Shown here piece after piece: positions 7,121-15,794 of a stretch of DNA of 64,000 bases; position 1 is the first letter of the stretch; every line of letters starts with the position of its first letter. Source of the DNA: Opitutaceae bacterium EW11. GTDB lineage: Bacteria; Verrucomicrobiota; Verrucomicrobiia; Opitutales; Opitutaceae. The stretch spans positions 1,043,501 through 1,107,500 of the forward strand of contig QAYY01000001.1 of NCBI GenBank assembly GCA_003054665.1, in the 5' to 3' direction. Under the pieces are notes generated by a model. The model saw nothing but the letters and a program-made list of their open reading frames with translations, ran no database searches and had not been told where the DNA came from. The translations under genes were made by a program, and so were the position numbers.

Positions 7121-8290
7121 TCAGGAGCCGGGCACGGTACGGCGCAACACGGCGCCGAGGGGATCATCGTCACAATCGCCGGTCAGGCTCGGACCTGTCG
7201 CGAGGAAAAGCGGCGTCAACTCCCCGTCCAACAGGAAGTCCCACAGTTTTCCCCAGTGTTCGAGCTCGTCCATGTGGGTGAAAACGACATGGGTCGCGCC
7301 GAGGTCCGAGCCGGCGGCGTACCCGCGCCGGAGCATCGGCACATCGTACGCGGCATTCAGGACCAACACGCGCCCGGCAAATTTCTCCCGATCGAGGAAC
7401 TTGGCCAATTCGGCGTTCTCGGCCGGGTTGCGGAGCGATATGCCGGGCAGATCGGCGTAGAGGAAATGGCCGGCCGGAAGGGTCGAGCCTCCCGAGGGCG
7501 TCTGCTCGGGGGCGTAATACTCCAGGGAGAGACCGAGGGCTTCACAGAAAACGGCCAGGCCTTCCGCAGGATTCGGACGATCGAACTCGGCTTTCAGCAC
7601 TCGGCCGGAGCGGGACTGGGCAAAAACTTCCCGGGCGAGCCATTTGCAGAGAGCGGTCGTGCGCCCCACCCCAGGAGTCCCGAGAAACGCCACCCGGTCG
7701 GGAAGCGGACGGACTCGGCGCGTGGAGGCATGGCGGCGAAGCTGTTGGCCGACATCCGCAAGACGATGGTGCAGCGGACGTTCGTCATCCGGAGCAAACG
7801 CCGGCGTGCCTTCCAGCCGGCTCAGCATCGCTTCGGAAAAACCCGAGCGGCGAAGGAGGTCCGGAAGCTTCGGCAGCACGTCGCGGGTAAGCGCACGCTG
7901 TTCGGCCGGCTCGCCAGCGGAGCGGGCACGCGGGGTTGTCGCACCGGGGCCGTAGGCCGGGCGCTCGTCCCGAGGAGCCGGCGGAGCAAAACCGATCGGG
8001 GCGGCTACGTCGGAACTCACTCCGAGCGGCGCAGGAGCGGTGGAGGGCGTCTCGGATTCGCCGACTTGGGCGATCACCTCGAGTTTGGCCTTCGAAAACA
8101 GCCCGCTGAGGCCCTGGCCTCCGACTTGGCGGACGGAAAGCACCTTGGCGTTTTCGCCCAAGCGCTCGCGGATGGCCGTAACCGCCTCCTCGGTCGTACG
8201 CACGACGAAGCGGTAGGTGGCGCCGGGCTGCGGCGCACCCGCGGCGTCGGAGGGTTGCGGAGGAGCGGAAACGGAGTCGGTCGTGGCCAT
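7121..8290 (-). CDS. flhF: FlhF-like SRP-type GTPase, degenerate nucleotide site
   Basis: 389 residues from the ATG at 8290 (an in-frame TTG three codons earlier would overlap the flhA stop). FlhF normally binds GTP with an SRP-like NG domain and sets flagellar position. The N-terminal B domain is recognisable (TEEAVTAIRERLGENAKVLSVRQV), followed by a Pro/Ala-rich linker, an N domain (LLRRSGFSEAMLSRL) and the G domain. The P-loop is GTPGVGRTT at about 204-212, with Arg210 where GTPases have Lys. The G3 region reads YADLPGIS rather than DTAGR, and G4 is THMDE rather than TKLDE. So the fold is retained but GTP binding looks impaired. No flhG follows. Confidence 0.82.
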   Translation of the reverse strand: MATTDSVSAPPQPSDAAGAPQPGATYRFVVRTTEEAVTAIRERLGENAKVLSVRQVGGQGLSGLFSKAKLEVIAQVGESETPSTAPAPLGVSSDVAAPIGFAPPAPRDERPAYGPGATTPRARSAGEPAEQRALTRDVLPKLPDLLRRSGFSEAMLSRLEGTPAFAPDDERPLHHRLADVGQQLRRHASTRRVRPLPDRVAFLGTPGVGRTTALCKWLAREVFAQSRSGRVLKAEFDRPNPAEGLAVFCEALGLSLEYYAPEQTPSGGSTLPAGHFLYADLPGISLRNPAENAELAKFLDREKFAGRVLVLNAAYDVPMLRRGYAAGSDLGATHVVFTHMDELEHWGKLWDFLLDGELTPLFLATGPSLTGDCDDDPLGAVLRRTVPGS

Positions 8291-8295
8291 CGGGA

Positions 8296-10470
8296 TCAAG
8301 CAGCCTTGGCTTCAGCGCGGAGCAGGTGGGCGGGCATCGGAACGAAGCCCGCGTTCTCTATTTCGGTCGAAGTCGGCAGTTCCTGGAACGACAGAACCAC
8401 GAGTCGCGGCAGGGACGGCTCGAAGAAACGCTTCACCGGGAGGCGAATCTCCGTCGAGACCACGAGCGCGGCGGGCATGCCCTGCTGCACGAGTTCGGTC
8501 GTGCGCTGGTTCAGCTCGTTGAGCAGGTGGTGGCCGGTGGCCGGATCGAGGGCGAGGCCGATGTCGCTCGGCGTGCGGTGAACCTTGGTCGCGATCAGTT
8601 GCTCGAGGCGCGGGTCGAGGGTGACGGCTTTGACCACGCCGGGGCGGCATTCGTATTCGGGGACAAAGTACAGGCCGAGGCGGCGGCGGACCAGTTCGCT
8701 CAGGTCGTCGGGATTCTTCGTCATGCCGGCGAAATCGCCGATGCACTCAAGCACGAGCGGCAGGTTGAGGATCGAGATGTTCTCGCGGAGGAGATTCTGC
8801 AGCACGCGCTGGATGATGCCGAGGTTGACGAGGTCAGGCAGGAGTTCGGCGACGAGCGCGGGATGCGTTTCCTTGACGTGATCGATGAGCACCTGGACGT
8901 CCTGGCGGCCGAGCAGCAGGTGAGCGACGGACTTCAGCGTCTCGGAAAGGTGCGTGATCATGACCGACGACGGATCCACCACGGTGTAGCCGTTGAGTTC
9001 GGCCGTCTTCTTCTCGTCCTCGGCGATCCAGGTCGCCTCCAGATTGAAGACCGGCTCGCGCGTCGGCACGCCGCGAAGGCGCACGTTGCTGCCGGATACG
9101 TTCATCGCCATCCAGCGGCCCGGCATCACCGTGCCGCGGGCGATCGTCTTTCCGCGAAGGAGGAAACGGTAGTCGTTCTGCTCGAGCTCGAGATTGTCGC
9201 GCACCGAGACTGGGGGGACGAGGATGCCCTTCTCGCGGGCGAGAGTCTTGCGGACGCCGGTGACGCGGGAGAGCAGATCGCCGCCCTTGGTGACGTCGGC
9301 CAGCGGGAGCAGGCCGTAGCCGATCTCGATCGCAAACACGTCCATTTCGATGAGCTTGCGCAGGTCTTCGGGGCCCTTGCCCGGCCCTTGTCCAGGGGCT
9401 TCCTTGGCGCCGGCGGCGGCGCCTTTGCCCTTCGCGGCTCCGGGCTTGCCCGCGGCATCGGCCACCATCGCGGCATCTCCGGGCTGCTGTTTCTTCAGCG
9501 TCCAGGCGATGTACCCGGCGAGGCCGCCCAGGAGGAAAAAGGGAACGACCGGCATGCCCGGCATGAGGCCGAAAACGCCGAGCATCGCGGCGGCGATTCC
9601 GAGCGCGCGCGGGTAACGCACGAGTTGTCCGCCGATCTGGTTGCCGAGGTTGGTGCCCTCCGAGGCGCGGGTGACGAGAATACCGGCGGCAACCGAAATG
9701 ATCAGCGCGGGCACCTGCGCCACCAGACCGTCACCGATGGAGAGAAGGGTGAATTTCTGCAGCGACTCGGCGAGCGAAAGGTCCATCTGGAACACGCCGA
9801 TGGCGAAGCCGCCGATGACGTTGACCAGGGTGATGAGGATGCCGGCGATCGCGTCGCCGCGGACGAACTTGCTCGCGCCGTCCATGGAGCCGTAGAAGTC
9901 GGCTTCCTTCTGGACTTTCACGCGGCGGGCCGTGGCGGTGGTCTCGTCGATGATGCCGGCGTTCAGTTCGGCATCGATGGCCATCTGTTTGCCGGGCAGG
10001 GCGTCCAAGGTGAACCGCGCCGTAACTTCGGCGATGCGGCCCGCGCCCTTCGTGATCACGACGAAGTTGATCAGGATCAGGATGAGGAAAACGACGAAGC
10101 CGACGATGTAGTTGCCCTGAATGACAAAGTGACCGAACGAATCGATGATGTTGCCCGCGTGGCCCTTGGTCAGAATCAGGCGCGTCGAACAGATATTCAG
10201 CGCGAGCCGGTAAAGCGTCAGGCCCAGCAGCATCGTGGGAAAACCGGAGAACTCGGGCGGATCCTTGATGTAGACAATGATCAGCAGAACGACGAGGGAG
10301 AGCCCGATGCTGAGCGCGAGCAGCACGTCGAGCACGAACGGCGGCACCGGCACGATCAGCAGCATCACGGTGCCGAAGAGCGCGAGGGTGAAGATCAGGT
10401 CCGCGCGCTTCATCAGCCCGTTCAGGGGAACCGGGGCGGCGGCAGCGGCAGTGGCGGCAGGGGTGCTCAT
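8296..10470 (-). CDS. flhA: Flagellar export gate protein FlhA
   Basis: 724 residues. The N-terminal 330 residues hold about eight membrane segments with the FHIPEP signature region (NICSTRLILTKGHAG, then AGRIAEVTARFTLDALPGKQMAIDAELNAG), part of the cytoplasmic loop thought to handle protons. A Lys/Pro/Gly-rich linker (about 335-375) leads to the large cytosolic domain that forms the nonameric docking ring for export chaperones. Starts at ATG 10470, immediately downstream of the left arm of a family C repeat, so this repeat forms the flhB-flhA junction. Stop is 5 bp before flhF. Confidence 0.97.
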   Translation of the reverse strand: MSTPAATAAAAAPVPLNGLMKRADLIFTLALFGTVMLLIVPVPPFVLDVLLALSIGLSLVVLLIIVYIKDPPEFSGFPTMLLGLTLYRLALNICSTRLILTKGHAGNIIDSFGHFVIQGNYIVGFVVFLILILINFVVITKGAGRIAEVTARFTLDALPGKQMAIDAELNAGIIDETTATARRVKVQKEADFYGSMDGASKFVRGDAIAGILITLVNVIGGFAIGVFQMDLSLAESLQKFTLLSIGDGLVAQVPALIISVAAGILVTRASEGTNLGNQIGGQLVRYPRALGIAAAMLGVFGLMPGMPVVPFFLLGGLAGYIAWTLKKQQPGDAAMVADAAGKPGAAKGKGAAAGAKEAPGQGPGKGPEDLRKLIEMDVFAIEIGYGLLPLADVTKGGDLLSRVTGVRKTLAREKGILVPPVSVRDNLELEQNDYRFLLRGKTIARGTVMPGRWMAMNVSGSNVRLRGVPTREPVFNLEATWIAEDEKKTAELNGYTVVDPSSVMITHLSETLKSVAHLLLGRQDVQVLIDHVKETHPALVAELLPDLVNLGIIQRVLQNLLRENISILNLPLVLECIGDFAGMTKNPDDLSELVRRRLGLYFVPEYECRPGVVKAVTLDPRLEQLIATKVHRTPSDIGLALDPATGHHLLNELNQRTTELVQQGMPAALVVSTEIRLPVKRFFEPSLPRLVVLSFQELPTSTEIENAGFVPMPAHLLRAEAKAA

Positions 10471-10625
10471 TTCAGAAGTCGGATGTCAGAAGTCAGATGT
10501 CGGAAAGCAGAGGGCGGATGCAGGGCGATCAGGCGGCTTCGGAGAGGGTGCCGTTGGAGGTCCGGTCGGGAGTTCCGAGGTCCGACGGCTGGCTGCTGAG
10601 CCCCGATTTCGGACTTCTGACCGCC
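10471..10625. repeat. Family C inverted-repeat element spanning the flhB 3' end
   Basis: Left arm 10471-10517 is built of TCAGAAGTCGGATG-like units; the right arm, about 10555-10625, carries the complementary words (GGTCCGACGG, then GATTTCGGACTTCTGACC). The right arm lies inside the flhB reading frame and encodes its last residues; the left arm forms the flhA leader. Related sequence occurs at 26630-26720. Confidence 0.75.
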
Positions 10626-11752
10626 GGCCCCTGGCGTTTGGACTTCGGCTTGCTCCCCATCGCGGCGCGACGCGCCTTCAGCTGGTAAAAATAGTAGCGG
10701 TGGCTTCGATACACGACGGCGAGGATCTCGGCGACGGCCTGATAAAGCTCGCCGGGGATCGGTTCGTCGACCCGGCCCAGCGCGTACAGCATGCGGGCGA
10801 CCGGACGGTTCTCGACCATCGGAACCCCGTGTTCCGCCGCGAGGGCCTTGATGCGGCGCGCAAATTGATTCTCGCCCTTTGCCAGCACGATGGGGGCTTG
10901 GTCCTTGCCGCGCTCGTAGCGGAGCGCGACGGCGTAGTGGGTCGGGTTGGTGACCACGACGTCGGCCGTGGGCACCTGGGCGAGCATCTGCTTTTGCATG
11001 AGGCGGCGGGCCATGCGGCGCATCGCGCCTTTCACCAGGCCGTCGCCTTCCGTCTGCTTGTGCTCATCCTTCAACTCCTGCCGGGACATCTTCATGTCGC
11101 TGCGGCTCTTCAAGAACTCGTACCAGTAGCTGATCGACGCGATCACCCCGAGGGCGAAGATCAAGCGGCCGAGGAACGCCATGGTGGCTCGATCGAGGTA
11201 AACTCCGAGATAGCTCGCCTCCACCGGAGCGGAGAAAAGCGGGTCCTGCACCAAACTCCGGGCGGCGGTCCAGAGAATCAGCGCAATCGCGATTGTCTTC
11301 AGGAGATCGACGCCAGCGTGGACGAGAGTGCTCTTCGACCAGAGGCGTTGGAGGCCCTGCGAGATGTCGAGGTTCTCCATTTTGAATCCGAGAACCCCGG
11401 GGGTGAGGTTGAAACCGCTCTGAATCCCGCCGGCGAGCAGGACCCCCAGCAGGCAGGCGCCGAGGATCGGAAGAGCGACCTTCGCCACGACGATGATCGA
11501 CTCGTAGATCTGCGTCGGCGTCGTATCGAGATCGAGGCGGATGCTGCCCAGGCTGCTGAAAATGTGCGTCGCCAGCCCGGTGATATCCCGGGTGGCGGTG
11601 TTGATCGTCAAAGAAAACGCTCCCAGCGCTGCAGCCAGCATCAGAACGAGCGTGATCTCCGGGGCCCGCGGAAACTGCCCCTTGTCCATGGCGTCCTGAA
11701 GGCGCTTCGCGCTGGGCGCCTCTGTTTTTGACTCTTTGTCGTCGTCGGCCAT
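10529..11752 (-). CDS. flhB: Flagellar export switch protein FlhB
   Basis: 407 residues. Four membrane segments in the first 215 residues, then the cytoplasmic domain with the self-cleaving NPTH motif at residues 269-272 (VTNPTHYAVALRYE), which switches export from rod/hook to filament substrates. N-terminus DDDKESKTEAPSAKRLQDA is typical. After the folded domain (ends near YFYQLKARR) there is an unusual Ser/Pro/Gly-rich tail of about 30 residues (SGLSSQPSDLGTPDRTSNG) encoded by a family C repeat. Heads its own unit with a sigma-54 promoter 18-33 bp upstream; no SD sequence precedes the ATG. Confidence 0.97.
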   Translation of the reverse strand: MADDDKESKTEAPSAKRLQDAMDKGQFPRAPEITLVLMLAAALGAFSLTINTATRDITGLATHIFSSLGSIRLDLDTTPTQIYESIIVVAKVALPILGACLLGVLLAGGIQSGFNLTPGVLGFKMENLDISQGLQRLWSKSTLVHAGVDLLKTIAIALILWTAARSLVQDPLFSAPVEASYLGVYLDRATMAFLGRLIFALGVIASISYWYEFLKSRSDMKMSRQELKDEHKQTEGDGLVKGAMRRMARRLMQKQMLAQVPTADVVVTNPTHYAVALRYERGKDQAPIVLAKGENQFARRIKALAAEHGVPMVENRPVARMLYALGRVDEPIPGELYQAVAEILAVVYRSHRYYFYQLKARRAAMGSKPKSKRQGPAVRSPKSGLSSQPSDLGTPDRTSNGTLSEAA

Positions 11753-11769
11753 GGAGGAGGCTCCCTAGA

Positions 11770-11785
11770 TGCAAAGGCAGTGCCA
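11770..11785 (-). promoter_or_regulatory. Sigma-54 promoter for the flhB-flhA-flhF unit
   Basis: Minus-strand TGGCACT-GCCT-TTGCA, an excellent match to TGGCACG-N4-TTGCW with GG and GC 10 nt apart. The predicted start is about 11759, leaving a leader of 7 nt before the flhB ATG. Confidence 0.8.
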
Positions 11786-11893
11786 GCATGGCCATATCGA
11801 CTTCAACCCGTTGCCCTATCGCCTTTTAAAGTGTAAATAACCGCCGGCCGTGAGCAGAGCGGGACCCCAGGCGAATCTGGGGGTTGGAACTCA

Positions 11894-11906
11894 GGAAAAG
11901 TTTGCC
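11894..11906. promoter_or_regulatory. Palindromic upstream motif, flhB copy
   Basis: On the promoter (minus) strand GGCAAACTTTTCC. Its near edge lies 123 bp upstream of the -12 C at 11771, the same distance as at flgB. Likely enhancer site for the sigma-54 activator. Confidence 0.6.
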
Positions 11907-11940
11907 GGGCACCTGCGGCGCACCGACGGCGATTGGATCG

Positions 11941-12696
11941 TCAGGCCCGTGCCACCATTTCGAGGATGCGGATGGGCAACTCCGTGAATTCCGGCGCCAG
12001 GTACCGCGTGATCAGCGCGCCCGAGGTGGAAAGGAGCATGAAACCGACGATCGCGCGCAGCGGATAGCTGAGGACGAAGACGTTCATCTTCGGAACCGCG
12101 CGGCCGAGCACCGAGAACGACAAGTTGACGAGGAAATTCATCGCCATGAACGGCGCCGCGATTCGAAAGCCGAGCTCGATCACGTGGCCGGTCCCGCGGA
12201 TCAAGTGTTCGATCGCCAGCGGGCTGTAGCTCGGCGCGCCGGCAGGGGCAAAATCGAAGCTGCGGACGAACGCACTCATCGCGCCGAGGTGGCCGCCGAG
12301 AAGGAAAAACATCACTCCGGCAAATGTGGAGAGAAAGGCCGCCAGCGGTTCGGAGGACGGCGCGGGCGCCTCGATGCCGGGCGCGGCCATCAAGCCGATT
12401 TCCTGAGTGATCATGCGTCCCGCCATATCCACCGCGGCGAACACCAGCCGTCCGACGAAGCCCAGGACGAGCCCGAGCAGGACCTCGCCCAGACAGGCAA
12501 CGATCAAGGCGGCGTTGCCGCCCGGCAGAGTCGTGGCGCGCGGGACCAGGTTGTAGAGCAGGCTCGCCATCAGGATCGACATCGCCACCCGCAACATCGG
12601 CGGCAGGGGCCGGCTGCCGAGGGTCGGCAGCACGACGATGATTCCCAGCCCTCGCAGGAACACCATCATCCAGGTGAAAAGGAGATCGGCGGGCAC
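11941..12696 (-). CDS. fliR: Flagellar export gate protein FliR
   Basis: 251 residues with six or so hydrophobic segments (ADLLFTWMMVFLRGLGIIVVLP at the N-terminus; VLLGLVLGFVGRLVFAAVDMAG in the middle). FliR forms the FliPQR export core with FliP and FliQ. The frame starts with GTG at 12696; in-frame ATGs at residues 10-11 would cut into the first helix, so GTG is preferred. Last gene of the flgB-fliR block, separated from flhB by the flhB promoter region. Confidence 0.95.
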   Translation of the reverse strand: MPADLLFTWMMVFLRGLGIIVVLPTLGSRPLPPMLRVAMSILMASLLYNLVPRATTLPGGNAALIVACLGEVLLGLVLGFVGRLVFAAVDMAGRMITQEIGLMAAPGIEAPAPSSEPLAAFLSTFAGVMFFLLGGHLGAMSAFVRSFDFAPAGAPSYSPLAIEHLIRGTGHVIELGFRIAAPFMAMNFLVNLSFSVLGRAVPKMNVFVLSYPLRAIVGFMLLSTSGALITRYLAPEFTELPIRILEMVARA

Positions 12697-12766
12697 GGCG
12701 TGGGAAGATCAGGAACCGTCGGGGGCCATTTTTGGCGGGCAGGCGGCAAAGACCGGGCAGCGTCGC

Positions 12767-13036
12767 TCAATGCCCCAGCGTGCCCATCTGCGTGAGGATG
12801 CGGATCGTGAACTCGGTCATCGAGCGCAGCAGCCAGGGTCCCAGCGCGATGCAGAGGAGCGTCAGAGCGATGAGTTTCGGCGCGAACGCCAGCGTCGCTT
12901 CCTGGATGCTCGTCACCGACTGCAGCAAGCTTGTGATCAAGCCGACCACCAGCGTCACGCCGAGGAACGGGGCCACAATGTAGAGCGCGAAAAGAATCAC
13001 GTTCTTGAAAATATCGATGGCCATTTCAGGGGTCAT
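12767..13036 (-). CDS. fliQ: Flagellar export gate protein FliQ
   Basis: 89 residues, the family length, with two membrane helices (IFKNVILFALYIVAPFLGVT and LIALTLLCIALGPWLLR) joined by the conserved polar turn QSVTSIQEATLAFAPK. Four copies wrap around the FliP-FliR core in the export gate. 70 bp separate it from fliR. Confidence 0.95.
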   Translation of the reverse strand: MTPEMAIDIFKNVILFALYIVAPFLGVTLVVGLITSLLQSVTSIQEATLAFAPKLIALTLLCIALGPWLLRSMTEFTIRILTQMGTLGH

Positions 13037-13050
13037 GGGAGCCGCCTCCG

Positions 13051-13087
13051 GCGGAGAAGTTGGTAGTTAGTAATTGGAAATTGGTGA
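13051..13087. repeat. Half element of repeat family A between fliP and fliQ
   Basis: Words GAAGTTGGTAGTTAG and TAATTGGAAATTGGTGACAG match the left arm of the family A elements at 37891, 39550, 41921 and 42889. No right arm is seen here. Confidence 0.55.
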
Positions 13088-13100
13088 CAGAATCGCCGCA

Positions 13101-13967
13101 CTATGCTCGGAAACTCTCCACCAGGCTTTTCACGACCAGGTGCCAGCCGTCGACGAGGACGAAAAGCAGGAGTTTGAACGGGAGCGCCACCACGGTGGGC
13201 GGCATCATCATCATGCCCATCGCCATCAGCACCGAGGAAACGAGGAAGTCGATGACCAGGAACGGGAGGAAGAGCAGGAAGCCCATCTGGAACGCCGTCT
13301 GGAGTTCGCTGATCACGAAGGCGGGGATCACCACGCGCATCGGAAGCTGGTTGACCGGTGTCGGACCGAACCGGCCCATCTCGAGGAAAAATTCCAGATC
13401 GCGGGTCCGCGTCTGCTTCAGCATGAAGTCCTTCATCGGCACCGACGCTTTGTCGAAAGCCTGGGCGGACGTCATCTGACCGGCGAGGTACGGCTGAAGC
13501 GCCTCGTTGTTCACCCGGTCGAAGGTCGGGCCCATGAGGAAAAACGTGAGGAAGAGCGAGAGGCCGATGATGATCTGATTCGACGGAGCCATCGGCACGC
13601 CGATCGCGGTGCGGACGAAGCCGAGCACGATGACGATGCGGGTGAAGCTCGTCATCAGCATGACGATCGACGGCGCCAGCGTGAGCAGCGTCATCACGAT
13701 CACGATCTGGATCGCGACGCTCACATCGCCCGGGCGGTTGGTCCCCTCGAGCCCGATGTTCAGGCGAAACGGTTCGTTCGCACCGGCAGCCGGCGCCGCG
13801 GCGGTCGTGGGCGTCGTCGGGGCCGCAGCGGCCGGAGCGGTCGCGGCGGGCGGAGGCGTCACCACCGGGACGGGCGCCTGGGCCGAAGCCGCGCAGGACA
13901 GAAAAATCCCGATGAAGACAAAAAAGAAGATGCGGACGGCGCGAAGGTTTGTTGTGGGGACGCTCAT
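13101..13967 (-). CDS. fliP: Flagellar export gate protein FliP
   Basis: 288 residues from the ATG at 13967, which overlaps the fliO stop as ATGA; longer upstream extensions lie inside fliO. A cleavable-looking signal (VRIFFFVFIGIFLSCAASAQA) and a Pro/Ala/Thr-rich stretch precede the conserved core: VSVAIQIVIVMTLLTLAPS, MLMTSFTRIVIVLGFVRTAIG, then FFLMGPTFDRVN and the last helices DFLVSSVLMAMGMMMMPP. FliP assembles as a pentamer forming the export pore. Confidence 0.97.
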   Translation of the reverse strand: MSVPTTNLRAVRIFFFVFIGIFLSCAASAQAPVPVVTPPPAATAPAAAAPTTPTTAAAPAAGANEPFRLNIGLEGTNRPGDVSVAIQIVIVMTLLTLAPSIVMLMTSFTRIVIVLGFVRTAIGVPMAPSNQIIIGLSLFLTFFLMGPTFDRVNNEALQPYLAGQMTSAQAFDKASVPMKDFMLKQTRTRDLEFFLEMGRFGPTPVNQLPMRVVIPAFVISELQTAFQMGFLLFLPFLVIDFLVSSVLMAMGMMMMPPTVVALPFKLLLFVLVDGWHLVVKSLVESFRA

Positions 13968-14437
13968 TTCTCCCCCTCCCCCGCTTCGGCGGTCTTGTCC
14001 ACGCCCAGCTCGGAAAGGAGCTGTATCTGGCCCGTGGTGACGCCGAGGAGGAATTTCCGGCCGTCGTAGTTGGCCACGACGAGGTATTGGCGGTTGCCGA
14101 GCGGACGCGTCTCCTCGAGTTGGAGCTTGCGGGGGCCGCGCGAGACGAGCGGCGCGCCTTTGCGGCGCTGAATGAGAACCCAGGCGCCGACGGCCGCGAG
14201 GATGAGGGCAACGACCAGCACATAGCTGCCGGAGCCCTGATGCTCGTTCGGATCGGCGACCCCGGCCGGCTTCTCCGCCGAGCCCTTCGGGTAGATGATC
14301 GTGTCGGCCTTCCGGGAATCCGGAGCCGTCGCGTCGGACGAGGCTGCCCTCATCGGCTGCGCCGTCGCCAAAACGACGCAGCCGATTACCACTAGCAGCC
14401 AGCGGGTGACGCTGGTAAAGGGAAGGAAGCGATTCAT
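13964..14437 (-). CDS. fliO: Flagellar biosynthesis protein FliO
   Basis: 157 residues with an N-terminal hydrophobic segment, a periplasmic stretch, one strong membrane helix (SYVLVVALILAAVGAWVLI, about 70-90) and a cytoplasmic part containing LQLEETRPLGNRQYLVVANYDGRKFLLGVT, the FliO signature. FliO helps FliP assemble. Poorly conserved family; identity rests on this motif and on its place between fliN and fliP. Confidence 0.93.
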   Translation of the reverse strand: MNRFLPFTSVTRWLLVVIGCVVLATAQPMRAASSDATAPDSRKADTIIYPKGSAEKPAGVADPNEHQGSGSYVLVVALILAAVGAWVLIQRRKGAPLVSRGPRKLQLEETRPLGNRQYLVVANYDGRKFLLGVTTGQIQLLSELGVDKTAEAGEGEK

Positions 14438-14501
14438 GAAGCGATAAACCGAATACGCAGGCCACCGCCGTGGCAGTCGGCGGGGGCGGGAAAAAACAGG
14501 A

Positions 14502-14753
14502 TCAAGCCGGCCGCGAGCCGACGAGTTCCGTGATCTTGATGCCGAAGCTGTCCTCCACCACGACCACTTCGCCGTAGGCGATGAGCTTGTCGTTCACGTA
14601 GAGACCCACGGGATCGCTGGCGTGCTGGTTGAGCTGGATGACGGCGCCGGGGGCGAGTTCGAGGACTTCGCGCATCGGCAGCTGGCAGGATCCGAGTTGA
14701 ACGGTCACTTTGACCCGGACGTCCAGGACGAGGTCGAGCGTTTTATCTTCCAT
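14502..14753 (-). CDS. fliN: Flagellar motor switch protein FliN
   Basis: 83 residues, a minimal FliN made almost only of the SpoA domain: LVLDVRVKVTVQLGSCQLPMREVLEL, then LNQHASDPVGLYVNDKLIAYGEVVVVED and GIKITELV. It forms the lower C-ring with FliM and binds FliH. The start overlaps the end of fliM by 11 bp, so translation is probably coupled. Confidence 0.96.
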   Translation of the reverse strand: MEDKTLDLVLDVRVKVTVQLGSCQLPMREVLELAPGAVIQLNQHASDPVGLYVNDKLIAYGEVVVVEDSFGIKITELVGSRPA

Positions 14754-15786
14754 GGGGCTTCAGTTCGGAGGCTTCTTCCTCCGGAGTAAGTTTGCGGGTG
14801 ATCTTCACGGCGACGCGGTCGCTATCGAGACCGACGGTGCCGAGGAACTTGGGAGTGCCGTTGAGCGCGATGCGCGTCTGGTCGACGATGGTCGGGGGCA
14901 TCTCGATGACGTCTCCGACCCGGAGTTGCGTGATTTCGCGCAACGTGAGCTCGAACGCATCCCACTCGGCGCGAGCCGGGATCGTGATGCGTTCGTAAAT
15001 CGGTTTCCACTCCGCCTTGAGGCTGACCGAGCCCGGCTGCGAGTCCTTCTGCCGGCGGGCCTGCATCGTCTTCACCATCGGCTCGATGGTGTAATACGGG
15101 ACGCCGATCTGGAGCTGCTCGGCGCAGTCGCCGAAGTTCGCCTCGATCGAGAGGCCCAGCATGATCGCGTCTTTCGGGGAGGTCTGGAGGAATCGGCCGT
15201 TGTTCTCGTGGCCGATCAGCTGCGGGTGGAGCTCCTTCTCGTGTTTCCACTGGTGGCACCACTCTTCGAGGATGATCATGATGATGTCCTCGAGCAGGGC
15301 GATTTCGATCTCGGTCAGGTACCGCTCCAGCTTCACCGAATGGCCGCGGCCGCCGAGCATGCGGTCGACCAGCGTGAGCGCCAGGCGCGGATTGATGTCG
15401 AGAATGCCGACGCCGATCATCGGCTCGGCCTTGAAAAGGCAAACGTGCGTGGGGTTCGGCAGACCCTCGGTGAACTTCTGGTAGGTCAGCGTCGTCAGCT
15501 TCGACATCTTCAGCGCGAACTCCATGCGCAGAAAAAGCGAAAGCCGGGCCGTGAGGTACCGGATGAAATCTTCGTGGAGGAGACGGAGGCGCCGCAGCTC
15601 GACTTCGGTGAGGAAGACCGGGTTGCGGAAATCGTACGTCTCGATCTTCGGCACCTCGCGGCCGTCCACGCGATTGCCGTCCGCGCGGAAGATCTGCTGC
15701 TTCGGCGGCGCAATCGCCTCCGACAACAGTTTGTCGATCTCGCTCTGGTCGAGAACGTCGTTCAGCGGTTTCTCTTCGTCGGCCAT
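14743..15786 (-). CDS. fliM: Flagellar motor switch protein FliM
   Basis: 347 residues. The N-terminal CheY-binding peptide is present in modified form (LNDVLDQSEIDKLLSEA at about 7-23), followed by the middle domain (YDFRNPVFLTEVELRRLRLLHEDFIRYLTARLS ... MIGVGILDINPRLALTLVDRMLGG) and a C-terminal SpoA domain (ITIPARAEWDAFELTLREITQLRVGDVIEM). FliM carries the CheY-P signal to FliG. Confidence 0.97.
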   Translation of the reverse strand: MADEEKPLNDVLDQSEIDKLLSEAIAPPKQQIFRADGNRVDGREVPKIETYDFRNPVFLTEVELRRLRLLHEDFIRYLTARLSLFLRMEFALKMSKLTTLTYQKFTEGLPNPTHVCLFKAEPMIGVGILDINPRLALTLVDRMLGGRGHSVKLERYLTEIEIALLEDIIMIILEEWCHQWKHEKELHPQLIGHENNGRFLQTSPKDAIMLGLSIEANFGDCAEQLQIGVPYYTIEPMVKTMQARRQKDSQPGSVSLKAEWKPIYERITIPARAEWDAFELTLREITQLRVGDVIEMPPTIVDQTRIALNGTPKFLGTVGLDSDRVAVKITRKLTPEEEASELKPHGR

Positions 15787-15794
15787 GGCGGCGA

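Noticed and set aside
8326-10599. 757-codon frame opposite flhA
   Set aside because: Antisense shadow of flhA; composition rich in Glu/Arg/His/Gln with no fold pattern.
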